Notes under the pieces: model-generated
What the model was told of the DNA's origin: nothing
Databases searched by the model: none
What the model saw: only the letters and a program-made list of their open reading frames with translations
Shown here: positions 42,897 to 51,997 of the stretch, piece after piece
Layout: each line of letters begins with the position of its first letter
Position numbering within the stretch: position 1 is the stretch's first letter
Program-made: the position numbers and the translations under genes
Assembly: GCA_964416425.1 (NCBI GenBank)
Contig: CAYQEC010000005.1
Location: forward strand, 1-64,000
DNA length: 64,000 nt
Origin: CAYQEC01 sp964416425
GTDB taxonomy: Bacteria > Actinomycetota > Acidimicrobiia > Spongiisociales > UBA5794
Direction: 5' to 3'

Positions 42897-43876
42897 ACCG
42901 GATCCGCCACCGGATGGCGGGAGGCCGGCTCCAGCCCACGGGCGGCGGCGGGCACCGCCAGCACCTGGGCGCCGAGGAGCACGAACAGCACCCAGAGGGC
43001 GTCGGCGGCGAGCAAGTGCACCAGCTGGGCCTCCAAGGGGGTCAGCAAAGCGATGTTGACGACGCCGATCACGAACTGGGCCCACACCACCACCTGCACC
43101 GCCAGTGCCAACCTCCGTATCGCCGGCCCTCCGAGCACCGCGAGACGCCGGGCGAGGACGTAGACGGCGATGCCGCCGGCGATGGCGATGAGCGGGTGCA
43201 CGGTGCGGAGCCGCAGCAGGAACGGGGCCGCCGGCCCGAACTCGGCGCGGATGCCTCCCACCACCGACTCGGCCTCGTGGAGCGTGTCGGCCAGAGCGTT
43301 GAGCGCCCCGGAGGCGGCGACGGCGAGGATGATCACCAGGCCGCCCAGCACCCGGCGGTCCCACGGTCGCTCCGGATGCACCTCGAACCCCTTCCCGCCC
43401 CCGGCGAAATACGCCACCAGAGCCAAGGCGCCCAGCAGCAGGAACGTGTTCGTGAGGTGGAGTGGCACCACGAAGGCCCGCCCCACCGAGGCGTTGGTGT
43501 CGACCCATCCGAAGACGACGAGTGAGGCCCCGATCAGCGACTCGATCACGAAGAGCGCCAGCGCGGTCCACAGGGCACGCCGCACCCGGTGCCGGGGCGG
43601 GAAGAGGCGCCGGGTCCACACGATGAGAACGACGATGGCGACCGCCAGTGCCACCGTCGTCATCCGGTGCGTGAACTCGATGAGCGTCTCCGACGTGGCC
43701 GAGAACGGGATGATGTGGCCCCGGCAACGCGGCCACGTTTCCCCGCAGCCGGCACCCGAACCCGTGGCGCGCACCACCGCGCCGCCCAGGATCACCACCA
43801 CGGTCAGCGCCAGGACGCTCCACGAGAGGGCCGTGTACGCGCGAGGAGATGGGGCATCGCGCGAGACTTCTGCCAT
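42893..43876 (-). CDS. ctaA: Haem A synthase (COX15/CtaA)
   Basis: 327-residue, eight-helix membrane enzyme converting haem O to haem A. Haem-ligand histidines are seen in EFTHRMTTVAL, PLHLTNTFLLLG, TVHPLIAIAGG and QLVHLLAADALW; the CGETWPRCRG pair of cysteines belongs to the periplasmic loop typical of the Bacillus-like form. A TAGCCT box lies six bases before the ATG. First gene of the ctaA-ctaB pair. Confidence 0.92.
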   Translation of the reverse strand: MAEVSRDAPSPRAYTALSWSVLALTVVVILGGAVVRATGSGAGCGETWPRCRGHIIPFSATSETLIEFTHRMTTVALAVAIVVLIVWTRRLFPPRHRVRRALWTALALFVIESLIGASLVVFGWVDTNASVGRAFVVPLHLTNTFLLLGALALVAYFAGGGKGFEVHPERPWDRRVLGGLVIILAVAASGALNALADTLHEAESVVGGIRAEFGPAAPFLLRLRTVHPLIAIAGGIAVYVLARRLAVLGGPAIRRLALAVQVVVWAQFVIGVVNIALLTPLEAQLVHLLAADALWVLFVLLGAQVLAVPAAARGLEPASRHPVADPV

Positions 43877-43882
43877 GTGCGA

Positions 43883-43888
43883 AGGCTA
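43883..43888 (-). promoter_or_regulatory. Leaderless -10 box, TAGCCT
   Basis: TAGCCT on the minus strand, exactly six bases before the ctaA ATG. The 211-base gap to the ABC transporter gene shows no other gene. Confidence 0.5.
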
Positions 43889-44087
43889 CCCTTGGTGGCG
43901 GCCCATCGGTGTGACGGGCCGTTCGAAGCGGAGCAAGCGAAGCGACTGCGGCCGGTTCCGGCCGGGAGGACTCGACATTGGGCGGCGAATCCGTCTGGTT
44001 TCGGCGTGCTGGTCGTGGAGGTTGTTCCGGTGCCGAACGTGGAGAGGCACGACGTAAGAGAAGGATCCCCCTTTGGAGGCACCCCAC

Positions 44088-45797
44088 ATGAGTTCATTTG
44101 CGAAACGATCGCGATTGCTCGTGGTGATCGCCCTCTTTGCACTCATCGCAGCCGCCTGCGGTGACAGCACAGAGGAGACCAGCACGACAGTCGCGGCAAC
44201 CACCACGACGACGACAGAAGCCGCCACGCCCGACGAGACCACTACCACGACGGAAGCGGCCCCAGAGGTGCCCACCGAGCTGGCCGGCCTGACGGTCGTC
44301 GACGACACCACCTTCACGGTCGAGCTGACCACCGCCGACCCCGAGTTCCCGCTTCGCTTGGCCTACGCAGCGTACTTCCCGCTGCCGGATGCCTTCTTCG
44401 ACGATCCAGACGCCTACGAAGAGGCCCCCATTGGGAACGGCCCCTTCATGATGGACGGCACCTGGAACCACGATCAGAACATCCTGCTGACCAAGTGGGA
44501 GGATTACCCGGGCTCGAACCCTGCACAGGTCGGCCAGATCGAGTTCATGATCTTTGCCGACATGGCTACGGCCTATAACGAGGCCCTCGCCGGCAACCTC
44601 GATGTCGTGGACACGGTGCTGCCCGATTTCCTCGCCGTCTACAAGGACGACTTCCCGGGAAGGAACGCTGAGGCAGGCACCACGAGCTTCGGCTACCTCG
44701 GTATCCCCTCCTACGTGGAGGCGTACACCAAGGACGTGCGACAGGCCCTGAACATGGCCGTTGACATCGACCTCGTCGTCGAGACGGTCTTCCAGGGTGC
44801 CCGTGATCCGGCGCACTCGGTGATCCCACCGAACCTCGCCGGGGCGCGGGAGTTCGTCTGCGACAGCTGGAGCTTCGACCCAGCTGCGGCGAAGGCACTG
44901 TGGGATGCAGCCGGCTTCGAGGATGACATCGTTGTCTGGTTCAACGAAGGCTCGGGCCACGAACTGTGGGTCGAGGCCATCGTGAACCAGTGGGGCGAGA
45001 ACCTCGGGATCGACACGTCCGCAGTCCAATTCGAGCAGATGGAGTGGTCGGAGTATCTGCCGCTGCTCGACGAGCAGGGCGCCACCGGTCCGTTCCGGCT
45101 TGGTTGGGGCATGGACTATCCGTCGCCCTACAACTTCCTGCAGCCGCTGTTCGCTACCGAGAGCACTCCTGACGTTGGCGGGTCGAACAACACGTTCTAC
45201 AGCAACCCGGACTTCGATCAGGCTCTGGCCGATGGCGTAGATGCCTTCGCAGCCAGTGGCTCCCTGAGCGACGCCATTCCGTTCTACCAGCATGCTGAGG
45301 ACATCCTCTGTGAGGATGCCCAGATCATCCCGGTGTACTTCGGCAAGAGCCAGTACGTCTGGAACGAGGGCGTCGACAACATCGTGATCGATGCGTTCGC
45401 AGACCTCGGCTACACCCTGGCCACTTCAGACGACGACCACGTGTCGACTGCGCTCGTTGAGCCTGAGCACCTGATGCCTACGAACTCCAACGAGTCCGAG
45501 GGCATCGCCGTGCTTCGGGCGCTCTTCGCGCCGCTCGTCCAGTACGACCCGGCCACGATGGAGCAGTTCCTCTTGTCCGCCGAGTCGGTCTCGTCGGACG
45601 ACGGAGGCACGACCTGGACCATCGTGCTGAAGCCTGACTGGACGTTCCACAATGGCGAGCCGGTGACGGCGTCGTCGTTCGTGAACGCCTGGAACTACGG
45701 GGCGTACGGCCCGAACGGTCAGCAGAACAACAGCTTCTACAACAACATCGTCGGCTACGCCGAGATGAACCCGGCCCCCGAGGAGGAATCCGAGTAG
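44088..45797 (+). CDS. Peptide-type ABC transporter substrate-binding protein, circularly permuted
   Basis: 569 residues: lipoprotein signal (AAAC at 21-24), Thr-rich stalk to about residue 62, then SBP_bac_5-family sequence in an unusual order. Residues about 64-450 correspond to the middle and C-terminal part of the family (LTVVDDTTFTVEL ... GVDNIVIDAF), and residues about 452-569 to the part that normally follows the signal peptide (EPEHLMPTNSNESEG, WTFHNGEPVTASSFVNAWNYG). The frame is intact across the junction (YTLATSDDDHVSTAL). It should still bind peptides or similar ligands for the permeases downstream. GGAGG lies eight bases before the ATG. Lower GC than flanking genes. Confidence 0.8.
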   Translation: MSSFAKRSRLLVVIALFALIAAACGDSTEETSTTVAATTTTTTEAATPDETTTTTEAAPEVPTELAGLTVVDDTTFTVELTTADPEFPLRLAYAAYFPLPDAFFDDPDAYEEAPIGNGPFMMDGTWNHDQNILLTKWEDYPGSNPAQVGQIEFMIFADMATAYNEALAGNLDVVDTVLPDFLAVYKDDFPGRNAEAGTTSFGYLGIPSYVEAYTKDVRQALNMAVDIDLVVETVFQGARDPAHSVIPPNLAGAREFVCDSWSFDPAAAKALWDAAGFEDDIVVWFNEGSGHELWVEAIVNQWGENLGIDTSAVQFEQMEWSEYLPLLDEQGATGPFRLGWGMDYPSPYNFLQPLFATESTPDVGGSNNTFYSNPDFDQALADGVDAFAASGSLSDAIPFYQHAEDILCEDAQIIPVYFGKSQYVWNEGVDNIVIDAFADLGYTLATSDDDHVSTALVEPEHLMPTNSNESEGIAVLRALFAPLVQYDPATMEQFLLSAESVSSDDGGTTWTIVLKPDWTFHNGEPVTASSFVNAWNYGAYGPNGQQNNSFYNNIVGYAEMNPAPEEESE

Positions 45798-45822
45798 TCG
45801 GTTTCATCCATCTGAAGACGCG

Positions 45823-45849
45823 GAAGGGCGCTCCGATGGGGCGCCCTTC
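45823..45849 (+). terminator. Intercistronic stem-loop after binding-protein gene
   Basis: GAAGGGCGC/GCGCCCTTC is a perfect 9-base stem with a 9-base loop and no T-run. Such stem-loops after binding-protein genes usually stabilise the upstream mRNA or partly terminate, giving more binding protein than permease. Confidence 0.6.
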
Positions 45850-45912
45850 GGCGTGGACCGGATCGATCCGCTAGATTCCTACCGCCCGACCCTGGTGAAG
45901 AAGGAGACGCTC

Positions 45913-46839
45913 TTGGGGCGGTATCTGGTACGACGAATCCTCCAGTTCATCCCGGTGTTCTTCGTTGCCACCGCCATCATCTTCCTCTTCGTGTACCTGA
46001 TGCCGGGAGACCCCATCCGGGCACTGGCTGGTGACCGGCAGATGTCGCCGTCGACCCGCCAGGCGCTGCGGGACCGCTACGACCTCGACGACCCATTTCA
46101 CGTTCAGTACGTCAAGTACATGGGCCGGCTCTTCACCGGGGATCTCGGTGAGGATTTCCGCGGCCAACAGGTGACCGAGAAGCTGGCCGCCAAGCTGCCC
46201 GTGACCATGCGGCTCGCTCTCATGGCTTTCGTCTTCGAGGTGGTGATAGGGATCCTCGCCGGGATCCTTGCCGGCGTCCGCAAGAACGGCTTCATGGACA
46301 ACCTGGTCTTAGCAAGCACGCTGGTGGTGATTGCGATCCCGATCTTCGTGCTGGGCTTCATAGCCCAGTACATGCTGGGGGTGAGGTTGGGAGTCATGCC
46401 GATCTCCTACAACCCCAGTCGTCCGACCTTCAGTCTCCTCATGCCTGCGCTGGTACTGGGCTCGGTGTCGCTGGCCTACATCGCCCGCCTCACACGAACC
46501 AGCCTGGTAGAGAACCTGCGTGCCGACTACGTGCGCACTGCGACTTCGAAGGGACTTTCGCGGCGGCGTGTGGTGGGCATACACACCCTGCGCAATTCGA
46601 TGATCCCGGTGGTCACCTACCTCGCCATCGATCTCGGCGCCCTGATGGGAGGCGCCATCATCACCGAGACCATCTTCAATGTGCCCGGCATCGGCAGAGA
46701 GGTGTACAACGCGGTGCGGAGCCAGGAGAACGCCGTCGTGGTGGGCATCGTCACCTTCCTCGTCGTCGTGTACATGGTCGCCAATCTGGTCGTGGACGTG
46801 CTCTACGCCGTGCTCGATCCGAGGATCCGCTATGACTGA
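45913..46839 (+). CDS. Peptide-type ABC transporter permease (DppB/OppB family)
   Basis: 308 residues, six membrane helices, opening LGRYLVRRILQFIPVF and the MPGDP motif of the family. The EAA loop is present near the end (SYVRTATSKGLSRRRVVGIHTLRNSM-type arrangement in DYVRTATSKGLS). TTG at 45913 is preferred because AAGGAG lies seven bases upstream and the product then has the canonical N-terminus; a GTG at 45853 sits immediately behind the stem-loop without a ribosome site. Overlaps the next gene. Confidence 0.88.
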   Translation: MGRYLVRRILQFIPVFFVATAIIFLFVYLMPGDPIRALAGDRQMSPSTRQALRDRYDLDDPFHVQYVKYMGRLFTGDLGEDFRGQQVTEKLAAKLPVTMRLALMAFVFEVVIGILAGILAGVRKNGFMDNLVLASTLVVIAIPIFVLGFIAQYMLGVRLGVMPISYNPSRPTFSLLMPALVLGSVSLAYIARLTRTSLVENLRADYVRTATSKGLSRRRVVGIHTLRNSMIPVVTYLAIDLGALMGGAIITETIFNVPGIGREVYNAVRSQENAVVVGIVTFLVVVYMVANLVVDVLYAVLDPRIRYD

Positions 46840-47749
46840 ACCGATGACCAGCGCCGCACTGGTAGGGGCGGAGGCGATCGAGGAGATACCGATTGGGCCG
46901 GAAGGAAGCTTGTGGTCGGACGCGTGGCGCCTGCTACGGCGGCGTCCCATCTTCATCATCTCGTCACTGCTGGTGATTCTCATGGTTCTCATCGCTCTCT
47001 TCCCAGGCCTCTTCAACTTCCCCGGCTACAACCCGCGCGATTGCCCGTTGCAGGATGCGCGGCTGCGGCCGAGCGCCGAGCACTGGTTCGGTACGGATCT
47101 GCTTGGCTGCGATTACTACGCCCGTGTCCTCTACGGGACACGGGTGTCGATCGCCATCGGAATCATCGTCACCACCGTCGCCACCGTTGTTGCCCTCATC
47201 TTCGGATCAATCGCCGGCTACTACGGGGGTCTCGTCGACACGCTCATCGCTCGCGCCACCGACGTGGTGTTCGCCATCCCCCTCATCCTGGGCGGCATCC
47301 TCATCCTCAGCCTCGTCGGGCAGCGTGGGATCATGCAGGTGAGCGCGGTACTCATCCTCTTGGGATGGCCGACGATGCTCCGCCTGGCGCGCTCGTCGGT
47401 CCTGGCGGTCAAGGAGAACGACTACGTCGATGCGGCTCGTGCTCTGGGGGCGAGCAGCTTCCGGATCATCCGCCGTCACATCCTCCCCAATGCGCTGGCT
47501 CCGGTGATCGTCTACGCCACCATCACCGTGGGAACGATCATCGCGGCGGAAGCGGCGCTCTCGTTCCTCGGTGTCGGCCTCCAGCTCCCCGCTATCTCCT
47601 GGGGCCTCATGATCAGCGTTGCCCAAAACCGGCTACGCACCGATCCCCACCTGCTGTTCTTCCCCGGGCTCTTCCTCTCCATCACGGTGTTCGCCTTCAT
47701 CTTGATGGGTGACGCCCTGCGCGACGCTCTCGATCCGAAGCTCCGCTGA
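46832..47749 (+). CDS. Peptide-type ABC transporter permease (DppC/OppC family)
   Basis: 305 residues, six membrane helices with the large first periplasmic loop of the DppC type (HWFGTDLLGCDYYARVLYGTR). EAA motif NDYVDAARALGASSFRIIRRH couples it to the ATPases. Start overlaps the previous stop by eight bases and its stop overlaps the next start (TGATG), so the four transport genes are translationally chained. Confidence 0.92.
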   Translation: MTEPMTSAALVGAEAIEEIPIGPEGSLWSDAWRLLRRRPIFIISSLLVILMVLIALFPGLFNFPGYNPRDCPLQDARLRPSAEHWFGTDLLGCDYYARVLYGTRVSIAIGIIVTTVATVVALIFGSIAGYYGGLVDTLIARATDVVFAIPLILGGILILSLVGQRGIMQVSAVLILLGWPTMLRLARSSVLAVKENDYVDAARALGASSFRIIRRHILPNALAPVIVYATITVGTIIAAEAALSFLGVGLQLPAISWGLMISVAQNRLRTDPHLLFFPGLFLSITVFAFILMGDALRDALDPKLR

Positions 47750-48792
47750 TGACAGCCGTGGATACCTACAAGAAGAACACGATCGGTGATCGAGCGCTCG
47801 ATCCCTCGGCGCCGCTGCTCACCGTTGATGATCTCCACGTCGAGTTCCGCATGGACATGGGCACGGTGAAGGCGGTCAATGGCCTCACCTACAGCCTGGA
47901 CCGGCATGAGACGCTGGCCATCCTCGGTGAGTCCGGAAGCGGAAAGAGCGTGAATGCCCAGGCGGTGATGGGCATCATCGACACCCCTCCCGGCTACGTC
48001 ACTCGAGGGAGCGTGAAGTTCCGCGGCGCCGAGCTCCTCGACCTTCCGGAGTCACAGCGACGCACGGTGCGCGGAGAGCGCATCGCGATGATCTTCCAGG
48101 ATGCTCTCACCGCCCTCAACCCGGTCTTCTCTGTCGGATGGCAGATCGCCGAGATGTTCCGCATCCATCGGGGCGCGACCAAGAAAGAGGGCTTCGAGAG
48201 GGCGATCGGGTTGATGGACCGAGCCAAGATCCCCATGGCCCGAGAGCGGGTGAACTCCTACCCGCACGAGTTCTCCGGGGGGATGCGTCAGCGGGTGATG
48301 ATCGCCATGGCGCTGGCGCTCGACCCTGACATCCTCATCGCCGACGAGCCGACGACGGCCCTCGACGTCACCGTACAGGCCCAGATCATGCAGCTGCTCG
48401 CCGATCTCCAGCAGGAGACCGGCATGGGCCTCATCCTCATCACCCACGACCTCGGCGTCGTCGCCGAAGTGGCCGACAACGTCGTCGTGATGTATGCCGG
48501 GCGGGAGGTCGAGACGGGGGAGATCAACCAGGTGTACCACGATCCGACCCATCCCTACACGCTCGGGCTCATGCAGTCGATTCCACGGCCTGACGTGCAC
48601 ACCGACCGCCTCAACCCCATCAAGGGATCTCCTCCCGACCTCATGCACATCCCGTCGGGGTGCCCGTTCCATCCCCGCTGCCCCTATGCCAGGGAGAAGT
48701 GCGTCATCGAGGAGCCGTCCCTGCATGAGGTCGCTCCGGGGCGAGTGAGCGCTTGCCACTTCTGGAAGGAGGTCCGCGGTGACCGCGCCTGA
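47749..48792 (+). CDS. ABC transporter ATPase (DppD/OppD family)
   Basis: 347 residues. Walker A GESGSGKSV, Q-loop FQDALTALNP, signature FSGGMRQRVMIAMAL, Walker B ILIADEPTTALD, and the C-terminal oligopeptide-transporter region with four cysteines (GCPFHPRCPYAREKC and SACHFW) that in related ATPases bind an iron-sulfur cluster. Energises peptide uptake with the partner ATPase. Confidence 0.93.
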   Translation: MTAVDTYKKNTIGDRALDPSAPLLTVDDLHVEFRMDMGTVKAVNGLTYSLDRHETLAILGESGSGKSVNAQAVMGIIDTPPGYVTRGSVKFRGAELLDLPESQRRTVRGERIAMIFQDALTALNPVFSVGWQIAEMFRIHRGATKKEGFERAIGLMDRAKIPMARERVNSYPHEFSGGMRQRVMIAMALALDPDILIADEPTTALDVTVQAQIMQLLADLQQETGMGLILITHDLGVVAEVADNVVVMYAGREVETGEINQVYHDPTHPYTLGLMQSIPRPDVHTDRLNPIKGSPPDLMHIPSGCPFHPRCPYAREKCVIEEPSLHEVAPGRVSACHFWKEVRGDRA

Positions 48793-49804
48793 TCAGACCC
48801 CGACCTCAAACGAGGTGGTGCTGAAGGTCGAAAACCTCGTCAAGTACTTCCCCATCACACGAGGGATCCTCTTCCAGCACCAGATCGGCACGGTCAAGGC
48901 CGTCGATGACATCAGCTTCGATTTGCGCCGCGGCGAGACACTCGGCCTGGTGGGAGAGTCGGGCTGCGGCAAGACCACGACGGCGCGCACCATCCTGCGC
49001 CTGGAGAACCCGACCAGCGGCCACGCCTCCTACATGGGCCGCGACATCTTCGAGCTGTCCCGATCGGAGATGCGGGAACTGCGACGGAGAATCCAGGTGA
49101 TCTTCCAGGACCCCTACGCCTCACTCAACCCGCGGATGACGATCGGCGACATCATCACCGAGGGATGGAGGGTTCACAAGGGCGTCGTCGCCAAGCCGAA
49201 ACAGCGGGCCCGAGTCCATGAGCTGCTGGAGTTGGTGGGCCTCAACCCGGATCACATCAATCGCTATCCGCATCAGTTCTCCGGCGGGCAGCGCCAGCGT
49301 ATCGGCGTCGCCCGTGCCTTGGCACTCGAGCCGCGCATCATCATCTGTGACGAGCCGGTTTCGGCACTCGACGTGTCGGTGCAGGCGCAGGTGGTCAACC
49401 TGCTGGAGGACATCCAGGACGAGCTTGGCCTGTCGTACCTGTTCATCGCCCACGACCTGTCGGTCGTGCGCCACATCTGCGACCACATCGCCGTGATGTA
49501 CCTGGGGAAGATCGTCGAGATCGGCAACGAGTACGACGTGTACGACAACAGCGCCCACCCCTACACGGAAGCGCTGCTGTCGGCCGTCCCGATCCCCGAT
49601 CCGGCTCTCAGGGACAAGGAGCGGAGGATCTTGCTGGAGGGCGACGTGCCGAGCCCCGCCGACCCGCCGAGTGGCTGTCGCTTCCGGACGCGCTGCTGGA
49701 AGGCGCAGGACGTGTGCGCCACCGATCCGCCCGAGTTGGTGGAGCGAGGCCAGGGGCACCCGGTGGCGTGCCATTTCCCCCAGGTGGAATTCGCCAGGCC
49801 TTAG
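48779..49804 (+). CDS. ABC transporter ATPase (DppF/OppF family)
   Basis: 341 residues. Walker A GESGCGKTT, Q-loop FQDPYASLNPRM, signature FSGGQRQRIGVARAL, Walker B IIICDEPVSALD, and the C-terminal Cys-rich region (GCRFRTRCWKAQDVC). GTG start follows GGAAGGAGG and overlaps the previous gene by 14 bases. It completes the SBP-permease-permease-ATPase-ATPase operon. Confidence 0.93.
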   Translation: MTAPDQTPTSNEVVLKVENLVKYFPITRGILFQHQIGTVKAVDDISFDLRRGETLGLVGESGCGKTTTARTILRLENPTSGHASYMGRDIFELSRSEMRELRRRIQVIFQDPYASLNPRMTIGDIITEGWRVHKGVVAKPKQRARVHELLELVGLNPDHINRYPHQFSGGQRQRIGVARALALEPRIIICDEPVSALDVSVQAQVVNLLEDIQDELGLSYLFIAHDLSVVRHICDHIAVMYLGKIVEIGNEYDVYDNSAHPYTEALLSAVPIPDPALRDKERRILLEGDVPSPADPPSGCRFRTRCWKAQDVCATDPPELVERGQGHPVACHFPQVEFARP

Positions 49805-49831
49805 CCACGGCAAGGAGCCCCCCTCAGCGCC

Positions 49832-50302
49832 ATGAGCGTCCCGCCGTTCGCTCGCCGCTTCGCTCTTTCGGTCCTGGTACTCGCGCTGCCCTGCGCCGCC
49901 TGCTCGTCGTCGGGCGACACCACCACGACGACGACCGAGGGGGTCGCTCCCGGGGAGTTCGCCTTCGTCACCTACACGCCGGAGGAGGGCGACCAGGCCA
50001 TCGCCAACATGCCGGCGACGTTGGTGCTCGACAACGGGTGCACCTGGCTCGACGTGGGCCCGAACGACCGGCCGCTCCTCGCACTGTGGCCTGCAGACTG
50101 GACGGCCGAGGTGGTGGGGGACGGGATCGAGATCCGCAAGTCCGACGGGACGGTGATACCGTTCGGCGAGCCTCTCTTGTTCCCGGGTGGAGGCACGACG
50201 CACGAGAGCGCCGCCGAGGTGGTGACCTCCCCCATCCCGATGCGATGCCTCGACTTCATGGAGTATCTGGTCTTCGACGTGTTGCCGGCGACCCTGGATT
50301 GA
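49832..50302 (+). CDS. Lipoprotein of unknown function
   Basis: 156 residues with lipobox LPCAAC, a short Thr run and a compact beta-rich domain containing two cysteines (NGCTWLDV, MRCLDFME). No family recognised. It lies 27 bases after the transporter operon in the same orientation and could be read with it, but its composition is closer to the high-GC background. Confidence 0.65.
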   Translation: MSVPPFARRFALSVLVLALPCAACSSSGDTTTTTTEGVAPGEFAFVTYTPEEGDQAIANMPATLVLDNGCTWLDVGPNDRPLLALWPADWTAEVVGDGIEIRKSDGTVIPFGEPLLFPGGGTTHESAAEVVTSPIPMRCLDFMEYLVFDVLPATLD

Positions 50303-50353
50303 GGCGAACGTCCGGGAAGTACGAGGAGGGCTGCCCTCGGCCGCGGAACGACC

Positions 50354-51349
50354 TCAGGATTCGGGGAGGTCGGTGACGATCTGCGGCGGCTGGTAGGTGA
50401 CTTCGCTCACCACCGTGCCGGGAGGGATGCCCAGCTCCGTGTCGCCGTCGACGTCGGTCCCGGTCCGGTCGATCAGTGTCCCGTCCGGTCCCAGGGTGAT
50501 GGCGTCACGCTGGATCCCTCCGTTCTGCTCGTAGGTGACGGCGAGGGTGATCGCGCCGTCGGGCCGGCGCTCCACGAGATCGAGCGGCAGGCCGGCCAGC
50601 ATCTCGGCGATGGCGGCCCGCAGCTCGGGGCCGGCGACGCCGGTTTCGAGGATTTCACCGGCCTTGTCGAACAGCTCGACGTGGAGCGGCCGCTCGCCAG
50701 AGCCGAGGGCGAGCTGGGTCTCCAAGGCCTCTCGGAGCCGGTCGGCGTCGGCGGGCCAGTCGGTGGTGGCGTTGTCGTTCTCGATGCCGGTGTAGCGCCC
50801 GAACACCACCTCTCCCACCTGGTCCCGCTCAGCGCCGCCGTTGGCCTCCCAGGCGGCACGCACCTCGTCATCGAAGAAGATCGGCTCGCCGGCGATGCTC
50901 CGACGCTGGTAGAACGAGGTGGCCGGCTGGTACCAGACCTCGACGTGCTCGGGCAGGAGGTAGCCGACGCTGGCGCGGTCAAGCCCGAATTCCTCACCTG
51001 GCCTCACTCCGAGGTTGGTCGCGTCGTACTCGAGGGAGATGAAAGAGCCCGTGGGAATGTCGAGTGGCGTTGCGTCGCGGGCGGCGTGAGCGATCTCGGT
51101 GAGTGCCGCCTCGGCGGCTCCCGGCTGGAGGGCGGCAACGCCGACGAAGAGGGCGGCGACGATGGCCATGGCCGCGGCGGGGACCGCCCAACGCCATCCG
51201 ATGCGCCACCGCCGGCGGGTGGCGAGGGCCCCATCGGCGGCGATGACTCGTTCCAGGCGCGTGAAGGCGGCCCGCTCCTCTTCGGGAGTGGGTGCGGGGT
51301 CGCCGGCGAGGCGGCGGAGGTGCTCGAATGGATCGAAGGGATCACTCAT
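50354..51349 (-). CDS. CU044_5270-like ECF-associated membrane protein
   Basis: 331 residues: short cytosolic N-terminus (DPFEHLRRLAGDPAPTPEEE), one membrane helix at about 62-82 (AVPAAAMAIVAALFVGVAAL) and a large exported C-terminal domain. The layout and the position directly after an ECF sigma gene match the actinobacterial CU044_5270 family, presumed sigma partners. It begins inside the sigma gene's end (8-base overlap), so the pair is coupled. Whether it is an anti-sigma factor is inference. Confidence 0.75.
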   Translation of the reverse strand: MSDPFDPFEHLRRLAGDPAPTPEEERAAFTRLERVIAADGALATRRRWRIGWRWAVPAAAMAIVAALFVGVAALQPGAAEAALTEIAHAARDATPLDIPTGSFISLEYDATNLGVRPGEEFGLDRASVGYLLPEHVEVWYQPATSFYQRRSIAGEPIFFDDEVRAAWEANGGAERDQVGEVVFGRYTGIENDNATTDWPADADRLREALETQLALGSGERPLHVELFDKAGEILETGVAGPELRAAIAEMLAGLPLDLVERRPDGAITLAVTYEQNGGIQRDAITLGPDGTLIDRTGTDVDGDTELGIPPGTVVSEVTYQPPQIVTDLPES

Positions 51350-51953
51350 CGGATCGTCCTGGAGGTTCACTAGGTGATTGGTCGTCTTCTGCAAAAAGGT
51401 TCCGGAGCCGGTCCCGGGCGCGGGAGAGTCGGGACCGCACCGTGCCCACCGGGATGCCCAAGGTCTCGCCGATCTCCTGGTAGCTGAGGTCGGCAAGCAG
51501 GTGCAGGCCCACCACGTCCCGTTCCTCGGGCCGCAGCCGCTCCAGGACACGGCGCAGCTCGGCATGGGCGGTCGCGGCGTCGACCCGGTCGATGAGGTCG
51601 TCCTCGAACCCGGGCTCTACCCAGCCCGACGGATTCGCCGCTTCCAGGCTGTCGTCGGTGACGGGAAGGAGCCGGATCCGCCGGGCCCGCTTCCGGTAGT
51701 GGGCAAAGACGAGGTGGCCGGCGATTCCGTAGAGCCAAGGCAGCGCCGTTGGTCGGGTGAGGTCGTAGGTGTGCCGTGATTTGAAGGCCTGTTCGAACAC
51801 CTCGGCCGCCAAGTCGTTGCCGTCGCCGGGGCCGACCGCCCGGACCAGGTAGCGGTAGATGGCGTGGTAGTGGCGGTGGAAGAGCGCGCCGAACTCTTCC
51901 GGGTCGGCCAAGGAGGCCTCGATGAGTTCGGCATCGCTCCGGTCGCCCGTCAT
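51342..51953 (-). CDS. ECF-type RNA polymerase sigma factor
   Basis: 203 residues. Sigma region 2 (FHRHYHAIYRYLVRAVG, DLAAEVFEQAFKSR) and region 4 (LERLRPEERDVVGLHLLADLSYQEIGETLGIPVGTVRSRLSRAR). It should direct a regulon answering an envelope or other external signal sensed through its partner downstream. The ATG at 51953 gives the usual N-terminus; an in-frame ATG six codons upstream adds nothing conserved. Confidence 0.9.
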   Translation of the reverse strand: MTGDRSDAELIEASLADPEEFGALFHRHYHAIYRYLVRAVGPGDGNDLAAEVFEQAFKSRHTYDLTRPTALPWLYGIAGHLVFAHYRKRARRIRLLPVTDDSLEAANPSGWVEPGFEDDLIDRVDAATAHAELRRVLERLRPEERDVVGLHLLADLSYQEIGETLGIPVGTVRSRLSRARDRLRNLFAEDDQSPSEPPGRSDE

Positions 51954-51997
51954 TGCGGCACATCTTGCCACGTGCCGGCGATCGGAGTCTGCCGGCG

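Noticed and set aside
45853..45912. GTG at 45853 as permease start
   Set aside because: It lies three bases behind a strong stem-loop with no ribosome site, whereas TTG at 45913 has AAGGAG upstream and gives the family N-terminus.
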